This document shows positions 14,078-20,219 of a stretch of DNA of 20,219 nt, piece by piece; position 1 is the stretch's first letter; each line of letters begins with the position of its first letter. The translations under genes and the position numbers were made by a program. The stretch comes from Cellvibrio sp. Lineage in GTDB: Bacteria > Pseudomonadota > Gammaproteobacteria > Pseudomonadales > Cellvibrionaceae. The stretch lies in the NCBI GenBank assembly GCA_003524365.1, contig DQHS01000102.1, positions 1-20,219 of the forward strand, read 5' to 3'. The notes under the pieces are model-generated. The model was not told where the DNA came from, made no database searches, and saw only the letters and a program-made list of their open reading frames with translations.

Positions 14078-16810
14078 CTATTCTAATGCACCGTGACAGC
14101 TTTTGTATTTTTTACCGGAGCCACACGGACATGGATCGTTGCGGCCAATCTTACGCCCTTCACGCACAACTTGAGCGCGAGGAGCAGCTGCTTGCGGCTC
14201 TTCAGGCTGGCTCAACGCGGACAGTTCATCATGACGCAACTGCATTTTTTGACGTGCTAATTCTTCGCGGCGTTGATTTTCCATCGCCTCCATCTGCTCG
14301 CGCGAAATAGGCTCAACACGCGCCATCAAATGTACAGTTTCGCGCTTGACGGTCAACAACAAACTTTGAAACAGCTCGAAAGCTTCGCGTTTGTATTCCT
14401 GCTTCGGATTTTTTTGCGCGTAAGAGCGTAAATTAATTCCCTGACGCAGATGGTCCATAGTTGCTAAGTGATCTTTCCAGGCGTTATCAAGTACTTGCAA
14501 CATAACCTGTTTTTCAATTTCCACCATGATGTCGCCAACACGTTCGCATTTCGCATCATAAGCGCCTTGAATTTCTGCAAGAATTTTCTTGCGCAAGGTT
14601 TCTTCATGCAAGCGAGTATCTTCTTCCAACCATTTTGCGATAGGCAAACGCAAACCAAAATCGGTTTCGATTTGTTTTTCCAATCCAGGAACGTCCCACT
14701 GATCTTCAATTGATTGTGGTGGAATAAATCCACTTACCAAATCATCAACAACTTCCTCGCGAACAGCGGTGATAGTTTCGCGGATTGAGTCAGCATCGAG
14801 CAATTCGTTACGCTGATGATAAATAATCTGACGCTGATCATTAGAGACGTCATCAAACTCAAGCAGTTGTTTACGAATATCAAAGTTGCGGCCTTCAACT
14901 TTACGCTGGGCTTTTTCGATAGCGTTATTCACCATGCGGTGTTCAATTGCTTCACCCTTTTCCATCCCCAACGCTTGCATAAAATTACGCACGCGCTCGG
15001 ATGCAAAAATACGCATCAAATTATCTTCAAGTGATAAGTAAAAGCGCGTTAGCCCCGGATCACCTTGACGACCAGCACGGCCGCGCAACTGATTATCAAT
15101 ACGACGCGATTCATGGCGCTCTGTACCAATAATGTGCAGACCACCTGCAGCCAATACAGTTTCATGGCGAATTTTCCACTCGGCTTTGACGACTTCTATC
15201 TGCTCCGGCGTGGGATTTTCAAGCTTGCCGAGGTCAGATTCCCAGCGGCCACCTAATACAATATCGGTACCACGACCAGCCATATTGGTAGCAATAGTCA
15301 CCGTTGCAGGGCGCCCTGCTTGCGCAATAATTTCAGCTTCTTGTGCGTGGAATTTCGCGTTGAGCACTTGGTGTTTTATGCCAGCGGCCGTTAGACGGCG
15401 TGACATTTCTTCCGAGGTTTCAATCGAGGCAGTACCCACCAAAATCGGAGCATTTTTAGCTTGGAACAATTTAACGTCTTCAACAATCGCGAGATATTTT
15501 TCTTCCAGCGACAAGAAAACTTTATCGTTGAGATCCAAACGCAATACTGTTTTATTGGTTGGAATAACAACCACATCCAAACCATAAATTTCACGGAATT
15601 CATACGCTTCGGTATCCGCTGTACCGGTCATACCCGATAGCGTTGGATAAATACGGAAATAGTTCTGGAAGGTAGTAGACGCAAGAGTTTGGCTTTCGCT
15701 TTGAATCGCAACACCCTCCTTTGCTTCAATCGCTTGATGTAGGCCTTCAGACAAACGACGACCAGGCATAGTGCGGCCGGTGTGCTCATCAATTAGTACT
15801 ACCTGCCCTTCCTGAACAATGTATTCCACATTGAGATGGAATAGTGCGTGCGCACGCAGTGCAGAGTTGACGTGATGTAACAATGAAAGATTATTCGCTG
15901 CATAGAGATTTTGATCGGGCTGCAGCAGTCCCGCCTGAATTAACAAGTCTTCTACTTTTTGATGGCCATCTTCAGTCAATTCAACCTGACGCGACTTTTC
16001 ATCAACAGTAAAGTGACCCGGATCAGTGATAACACGACGATCGCCGTCTTCGCCGTTATCAATTTGGCGTTTTAGTTTTAGAACCAACTGGTTCACGCGC
16101 TTGTACATTTCCGAACTATTTTCGGCCGCACCGGAAATAATCAGTGGAGTCCGCGCTTCATCGATAAGAATAGAGTCCACTTCATCAATGACAGCAAAAT
16201 TAAGATCGCGTTGAACTTTGTCGCGCTTACTCAGCGCCATGTTATCGCGCAGATAATCAAAACCGTATTCGTTGTTAGTACCGTAGGTCACGTCAGCTGC
16301 ATAAGCGGCGCGCTTAACGGCTTGCGGCTGCATAGATTGAATTACACCAACGGTCATTCCTAAAAATTCATAGATCGGAGTCATCCAGCTAGCATCACGG
16401 CTCGCCAGGTAATCGTTCACGGTAACAATGTGCACCCCCCGCCCCGTCAATGCATGGAGATAACTCGGTAGAGTTGATACCAGCGTTTTACCCTCGCCCG
16501 TACGCATCTCGGCGATGCGGCCTTCATGCAGCGTCATACCACCAATCATTTGTACATCAAAGTGACGCATACCGAGCGCGCGACGACCTGCCTCGCGCAC
16601 GGTCGCAAATGCTTCCGGCAGCAGTTGATCAAGGGTTTCGCCTTTTTGATACCGCTCGCGAAATTCTGTGGTTTTTGCCTTTAATTGCTCATCACTGAGC
16701 TTTTGCATATCTGGCTCAAGCGCGTTGATGCGCACTACAACTTTATTCATGCGCTTTAATTCGCGCTCATTTTTTGAACCAAAGACTGCCTTGATTAACT
16801 TACCGATCAT
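14078..16810 (-). CDS. secA: Preprotein translocase ATPase SecA
   Basis: Motor ATPase that pushes unfolded preproteins through SecYEG across the inner membrane. The 910 residues are full length. NBD1 carries Walker A MRTGEGKT (102-109) and Walker B VIDEVDSILIDEAR (207-220). The preprotein cross-linking domain, NBD2 (with TNMAGRGTDIVLGG), helical wing and scaffold regions follow in normal order. The C-terminal zinc site CPCGSGKKYKSCHG uses Cys894, Cys896, Cys905 and His906 and binds SecB and phospholipid. In E. coli the upstream gene is secM, whose translational arrest controls secA; here the upstream gene is an M23 peptidase and no SecM-like frame was seen in the 157-bp spacer, so regulation must differ. 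The ATG at 16810 has only a weak ribosome site. Confidence 0.98.
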   Translation of the reverse strand: MIGKLIKAVFGSKNERELKRMNKVVVRINALEPDMQKLSDEQLKAKTTEFRERYQKGETLDQLLPEAFATVREAGRRALGMRHFDVQMIGGMTLHEGRIAEMRTGEGKTLVSTLPSYLHALTGRGVHIVTVNDYLASRDASWMTPIYEFLGMTVGVIQSMQPQAVKRAAYAADVTYGTNNEYGFDYLRDNMALSKRDKVQRDLNFAVIDEVDSILIDEARTPLIISGAAENSSEMYKRVNQLVLKLKRQIDNGEDGDRRVITDPGHFTVDEKSRQVELTEDGHQKVEDLLIQAGLLQPDQNLYAANNLSLLHHVNSALRAHALFHLNVEYIVQEGQVVLIDEHTGRTMPGRRLSEGLHQAIEAKEGVAIQSESQTLASTTFQNYFRIYPTLSGMTGTADTEAYEFREIYGLDVVVIPTNKTVLRLDLNDKVFLSLEEKYLAIVEDVKLFQAKNAPILVGTASIETSEEMSRRLTAAGIKHQVLNAKFHAQEAEIIAQAGRPATVTIATNMAGRGTDIVLGGRWESDLGKLENPTPEQIEVVKAEWKIRHETVLAAGGLHIIGTERHESRRIDNQLRGRAGRQGDPGLTRFYLSLEDNLMRIFASERVRNFMQALGMEKGEAIEHRMVNNAIEKAQRKVEGRNFDIRKQLLEFDDVSNDQRQIIYHQRNELLDADSIRETITAVREEVVDDLVSGFIPPQSIEDQWDVPGLEKQIETDFGLRLPIAKWLEEDTRLHEETLRKKILAEIQGAYDAKCERVGDIMVEIEKQVMLQVLDNAWKDHLATMDHLRQGINLRSYAQKNPKQEYKREAFELFQSLLLTVKRETVHLMARVEPISREQMEAMENQRREELARQKMQLRHDELSALSQPEEPQAAAPRAQVVREGRKIGRNDPCPCGSGKKYKSCHGALE

Positions 16811-16967
16811 TTTTTAATACCGTAAAAATTCAATAGACTGAATAGATTTTGCGCAGCGAAAAACAGGCGAAATAACCTGAATGTGCCCAAGGACAAGGCT
16901 GGCAAGTAAATAGGAAGGTGCCGACTAAAGCAAGTGAGAAATCTGCTGTCGACTGAGGATGTGGTAC

Positions 16968-17897
16968 TTAGCGGTTGGTGCGGCGGATATAGCTGGCAGG
17001 ATCGACTACGCGGCCATTTTTATAAACTTCAAAGTGGACATGAGGTGCTGTTGATCGCCCGGTCGACCCCGACAGGGCAATCACTTGCCCCTTTTTTACG
17101 ACATCACCCGCCTTAACAAGATTGGACTTGTTGTGGGCGTAGCGTGTAACCAAACCATCACCGTGCTTGATCTCGACCATGTTGCCATATTCGGGATGGC
17201 GACCGGACCAATTGACAACACCGGCGGCTACGGTACTGACTTTACTACCTTGGGGTGCGGTAAAATCTATTCCCGAATGGAATGCCGTCTTGCCTGTAAA
17301 GGGGTCTTTGCGATAACCATAGCGCGAGGAAACCCACGCCTTAGCAACCGGAGCACCAGAAACCAGGGTTTCCTGTTGCAAATTGCGATTAGCAAGCAGT
17401 GAATCTATGGTGTTAAGTTGTTGCTCTCGACTATCGACGTGTTGGGAAAGTTGATCTATTGCGGCAAAAAAATCGGGGGTCGAGTAAAGAGTGTCTGGAC
17501 TTGCTTTTGATGGGCCGCCAAGTGCAGGGACTTGGCTAAAATCAAATTCACCCTGTTCTAAATTCGCCGCGGAAGTGAGCTTTTCGCCGAGGGCATCAAG
17601 ACGCATCAAGCGTGCTTGTAGTTCACCCATTTTACTTGTTAGCGCTGCTATCTGCGCTTCAGAGGCTTCGCGCTCCTGTTCAATTTCGGACTCGCGTGCG
17701 GTGAGAATATCCATCCATGCTTGTGAGTCGCTGTTAAAAAAACCATCTCGCTCATCGGATACCAGCCAGCTGTAACCCCATGCACCAACAAACGTGGGAA
17801 TCCCCAGCAGACACACGGACAAAAACGCGCGAGTCCACCCACCGAGGGTAAAACTGCGGGCCTGCGCATGATCTTTGTTGACGATAATAATCTTCAT
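16968..17897 (-). CDS. Membrane-anchored M23 family metallopeptidase
   Basis: A 309-residue inner-membrane-anchored protein. A short cytoplasmic N-terminus is followed by a single membrane segment at about 23-46, then a coiled-coil stretch (about 63-112) and a periplasmic LytM/M23 domain (about 185-305). Zinc ligands are His207 and Asp211 (HSGID) and His288 in HVHFEV, with His286 catalytic; all are present, so an active peptidoglycan endopeptidase is expected rather than a degenerate activator such as EnvC. The coiled coil plus M23 layout resembles MepM-type and EnvC-type cell-wall regulators. It lies between lpxC and secA beside the division cluster, as in Pseudomonas. No ribosome binding site is clear. 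Confidence 0.9.
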   Translation of the reverse strand: MKIIIVNKDHAQARSFTLGGWTRAFLSVCLLGIPTFVGAWGYSWLVSDERDGFFNSDSQAWMDILTARESEIEQEREASEAQIAALTSKMGELQARLMRLDALGEKLTSAANLEQGEFDFSQVPALGGPSKASPDTLYSTPDFFAAIDQLSQHVDSREQQLNTIDSLLANRNLQQETLVSGAPVAKAWVSSRYGYRKDPFTGKTAFHSGIDFTAPQGSKVSTVAAGVVNWSGRHPEYGNMVEIKHGDGLVTRYAHNKSNLVKAGDVVKKGQVIALSGSTGRSTAPHVHFEVYKNGRVVDPASYIRRTNR

Positions 17898-18230
17898 TCA
17901 GAAATCTACTTTTTTATAGGTTAAAAACCTTTCACTTCGGGCTTTACCCGATGGGATTTTCGATAAAAATTTCGACTTTCAGATCGCGATTCACTTCCGG
18001 GCGAGACGCATTTTGGCATTAAATAAAAACACTTTCAGGTTATTGAACTGCTAATAAAAAGTGTTTTAAAACAACTAGTTACACAGATTTCGCGTAGGAA
18101 ATATGGCAGTGCGGACACTCCTTGCAATACACCCAAGCGGGCGCATTCACGAAATATCGCACAAACAGGAAGGGTTTAACAAGTGTAAATTTAGTCGGCG
18201 TTCACAAATCAGACATAGTACCGAACAGTA
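17898..18230. other. 333-bp spacer between lpxC and the M23 gene
   Basis: No gene of normal length is seen. The spacer holds small hairpins in the M23 leader (TCGGG-CTTTA-CCCGA at 17937-17951 and AGGTT-AAA-AACCT at 17918-17930), and the larger stem-loop at 18026-18067. A minus-strand frame is open from 18201 to a stop at 18079. It encodes a CKECPHCH (Cx2Cx2CH) motif but has only a GTG start at 18162 (27 residues) and no ribosome site. In Pseudomonas a DUF721 (DciA-type) gene occupies the matching position; no such gene is recognisable here. Confidence 0.5.
18026..18067 (-). terminator. Possible terminator downstream of lpxC
   Basis: Perfect 10-bp A/T-rich arms AAAACACTTT (18026-18035) and AAAGTGTTTT (18058-18067) enclose a 22-nt loop. 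On the minus strand the structure ends in GTGTTTTTATTT, like a T tract. It lies 163 bp after the lpxC stop. The long loop and low GC make it uncertain; it could also be an mRNA-stabilising hairpin or an operator. Confidence 0.35.
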
Positions 18231-19142
18231 TTATGCCGCTGCTATCGGAGGCATATAAGCAATAGGCAGCTCCTGACTTTCTTCAAAAGTGATCAACTCC
18301 CACGCTTCTGACTGCTCGAGCAACAAGCGTAGTGCGCGATTATTGAGCGAATGCCCCGACTTATGGGCCTTGTATTCGCAGATCAAACTGTTGCCAAGCA
18401 TGTACAAATCACCGATGGCATCGAGCACTTTGTGTTTAACAAATTCATCTTCAAAACGCAGACCATCCTCGTTAAGAATTTTATATTGATCCACCACAAT
18501 TGCGTTATCCATACTGCCGCCGCGAGCTAACCCCTTGGAGCGCAGATATTCAATCTCATGCATAAATCCGAACGTGCGCGCGCGGCTGATATCTTTTACA
18601 AATGTCGAACTGGAAAACTCCAACTCGGTATGCGGGCGACGGTCTCTAAATACTGGATGATCAAACTCGATAGAAAACGACACCTTGAAGCCATCAAAGG
18701 GAAGAAAACTGGCGAACTTGTCGCCATCCCACAAGGTGACCTCTTTTTTAATGCGGACGAATTTTTTAGGCGCATTCTGTTCCTGGACACCGGCAGATTG
18801 AATCAAAAACACAAAGGGACCGGCGCTGCCATCCATGATCGGAATTTCAGGCGCATTTAATTCGACAATCGCATTATCAATACCTAACCCAGCCAGCGCC
18901 GACATCAAGTGCTCAACAGTAGAGACGCGGACATCGTCTTTAATCAGGCAGGTTGAAAGCGTCGTTTCACCTACATTTTTTGCGGTAGCTTTAATTTCTA
19001 CAGGAGGATTTAAATCCACCCGTCGAAATACAATGCCGGTATCAACAGGTGCAGGCAAAAGTGTCAGATGAATCTGATCGCCTGTATGTAAACCAACACC
19101 CGTAGTACGTATCGCATTTTTAAGCGTGCGCTGTTTGATCAT
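18231..19142 (-). CDS. lpxC: UDP-3-O-acyl-N-acetylglucosamine deacetylase LpxC
   Basis: Zinc deacetylase for the committed step of lipid A synthesis, cytoplasmic. The 303 residues match the family length. Zinc ligands are His78 (in VEHLMSAL), His237 and Asp241 (in KHKVLDAIGD). Glu77 is the general base and His264 (in SGHSLNN) is the likely catalytic acid, matching the E. coli numbering minus one. The N-terminus MIKQRTLKNAIRTTGVGLH and the motif MDGSAGPFV are typical. In enterobacteria a short C-terminal tail controls FtsH degradation; here the end is MPPIAAA. The ATG at 19142 follows AAGGGGTGG. It lies 138 bp after ftsZ, as in the dcw clusters of relatives. Confidence 0.97.
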   Translation of the reverse strand: MIKQRTLKNAIRTTGVGLHTGDQIHLTLLPAPVDTGIVFRRVDLNPPVEIKATAKNVGETTLSTCLIKDDVRVSTVEHLMSALAGLGIDNAIVELNAPEIPIMDGSAGPFVFLIQSAGVQEQNAPKKFVRIKKEVTLWDGDKFASFLPFDGFKVSFSIEFDHPVFRDRRPHTELEFSSSTFVKDISRARTFGFMHEIEYLRSKGLARGGSMDNAIVVDQYKILNEDGLRFEDEFVKHKVLDAIGDLYMLGNSLICEYKAHKSGHSLNNRALRLLLEQSEAWELITFEESQELPIAYMPPIAAA

Positions 19143-19280
19143 TTTCCACCCCTTACTCGTCTTACCGTTTCAACACCGCACAGCTGGTACGGCTTGATTT
19201 TCGTGGGCATATTACCAATCGGGGAAAGCATCAGCCAGTTAAAGCTGGCAATCCCCCCTATAGCCAAGAGCCTGTTACCA
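19143..19280 (-). other. ftsZ-lpxC spacer with a hairpin
   Basis: A stem GCCAG (19234-19238), loop TTAAAG, CTGGC (19245-19249) is bracketed by GGGG (19221-19224) and CCCC (19253-19256), which can pair to extend it. No T tract follows on either strand, so it is more likely a structured lpxC leader or an mRNA-processing site than a terminator. No clear promoter was seen. Confidence 0.35.
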
Positions 19281-20219
19281 TTAATCTGCCTGGCGACGCA
19301 GGAAAGCCGGGATATCAAGATATTCCAATTCCTTATCACCCAAAGGTGCAGCCAAAGCAGCCGCGTTGGATGAATGCGCGTTAGCACGCAGATGTGCAGG
19401 CCGATCAAGTGCTGCATAGTCTACGGGTGGAGCTGCAGGGCGACGGGTATTGTCGATCACCTTGGTAGGTGCTGCCGCCTTCACTTCTTTCGCCGCCGCA
19501 GCCGCTTTTGCAATACCCAAACCAGTTGCGACCACAGTCACGCGCAACTCGTTAGTCATTTCAGGATCGATAACAGTACCCACCACCACAGTCGCATCGC
19601 CTGAAGCAAACTCTTCGATAATGCTGCCCACTTCCGAGTATTCACCCAGTGACAAATCAATTCCCGCCGTGATATTAACCAAGATACCGCGCGCACCCTG
19701 CAGGTTCACGTCTTCCAGCAACGGACTACGAATAGCAGCTTCAGCCGCTTCACGAGCACGGTTTTCACCGGTCGCACGGCCAGTGCCCATCATCGCCATA
19801 CCCATTTCAGACATTACTGTTCTTACGTCAGCAAAGTCCACGTTGATCATGCCTGGGCGAATGATCAAGTCTGCAATACCTTGTACTGCACCGAGCAAGA
19901 CATTGTTCGCCGCTTTGAATGCATCAAGTAAGCTCGTGGATTTTCCCAAAACTGACAACAGTTTTTCGTTCGGAATTGTAATCAACGAGTCAACGCGCTC
20001 ACCCAACTCTTTAATACCCGCATCAGCAATCAGCATGCGCTTTTTACCCTCGAAAGGAAAAGGCTTGGTGACCACAGCAACAGTCAAAATACCGAGATCA
20101 CGCGCGACTTCAGCAACAACCGGCGCGGCACCTGTACCAGTCCCGCCACCCATACCAGCGGCGATAAATACCATATCCGCACCGCGCAATACTTCGGCGA
20201 TGCGCTCGCGATCTTCCAT
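19281..20219 (-). CDS. ftsZ: Cell division protein FtsZ (5'-partial)
   Basis: Tubulin-like GTPase that forms the division ring. The gene runs off the right edge; the first visible residue is a Met in MEDRERIAEVL, which is internal in relatives, so roughly 90 N-terminal residues are missing. The tubulin signature GGGTGTG is at visible residues 24-30. The T7 loop NVDFADVRTVM, whose acidic residues trigger GTP hydrolysis across the subunit interface, is intact. A variable Ala/Pro-rich linker follows, and the conserved C-terminal peptide EYLDIPAFLRRQ, which binds FtsA and ZipA, closes the protein. The gene precedes lpxC as in other dcw clusters. Confidence 0.98.
   Translation of the reverse strand: MEDRERIAEVLRGADMVFIAAGMGGGTGTGAAPVVAEVARDLGILTVAVVTKPFPFEGKKRMLIADAGIKELGERVDSLITIPNEKLLSVLGKSTSLLDAFKAANNVLLGAVQGIADLIIRPGMINVDFADVRTVMSEMGMAMMGTGRATGENRAREAAEAAIRSPLLEDVNLQGARGILVNITAGIDLSLGEYSEVGSIIEEFASGDATVVVGTVIDPEMTNELRVTVVATGLGIAKAAAAAKEVKAAAPTKVIDNTRRPAAPPVDYAALDRPAHLRANAHSSNAAALAAPLGDKELEYLDIPAFLRRQAD

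Noticed and set aside
18103..18258. 51-codon plus-strand frame with AGGAA before its ATG
   Set aside because: It runs antisense into the lpxC end, the ribosome site is too close to the ATG (2 nt), and the translation has no recognisable features.
1..20219. CRISPR array, prophage, insertion sequence, tRNA or rRNA
   Set aside because: No regularly spaced direct repeats, transposase, integrase or cloverleaf/rRNA segments were recognised on either strand.

Overview
The window is a conserved housekeeping region of a gammaproteobacterial chromosome. Protein character and gene order suggest a Pseudomonas/Cellvibrio-like lineage, but species cannot be fixed from sequence alone. Ordered right to left it runs ftsZ, lpxC, an M23 peptidase, secA, argJ, a mutT-type Nudix gene, yacG, coaE, pilD, pilC, pilB, pilin genes and nadC. 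As I recall, this is close to the E. coli order (ftsZ-lpxC-secM-secA-mutT-yacG-zapD-coaE-guaC-hofC-hofB-ppdD-nadC). P. aeruginosa carries the same genes as two separate blocks, so the window appears to keep the joined arrangement. No phage, insertion sequence, CRISPR array, rRNA or tRNA was seen.

Left part (1-4541). The 3' end of a biotin-dependent urea carboxylase gene enters from the left edge. It meets the large minus-strand DUF1631 gene head-on across one hairpin terminator. DUF1631 is divergent from nadC (NAD synthesis).

Type IV pilus region (4562-11706). On the minus strand lie two related type IVa major-pilin-like genes with a TfpX/TfpZ-type pilin accessory gene between them. Each pilin gene has its own close match to a sigma-54 (-24/-12) promoter. 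The upstream pilin gene is followed by a strong terminator. Divergent from it is the tight plus-strand run pilB-pilC-pilD-coaE-yacG, with gaps of 2-12 nt: assembly ATPase, inner-membrane platform, prepilin peptidase, then CoA synthesis and a gyrase inhibitor. Together these make, process and export pilin; the retraction ATPase and outer-membrane secretin are not in the window.

Right part (11791-20219), all minus strand. The dcw-cluster end (ftsZ, lpxC) is followed by an M23 peptidase, secA with its own terminator, then argJ and a Nudix-TenI/ThiE fusion gene. These cover division, lipid A synthesis, wall remodelling, protein export, arginine synthesis and probably nucleotide-pool cleaning. Two REP-like palindromes lie where the two gene groups converge, after yacG.

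The least explained items are the DUF1631 protein, the dual sigma-54 pilin arrangement with its operator-like inverted repeat, the fusion protein whose ThiE half has lost its usual active-site residues, and the 333-bp spacer between lpxC and the M23 gene.
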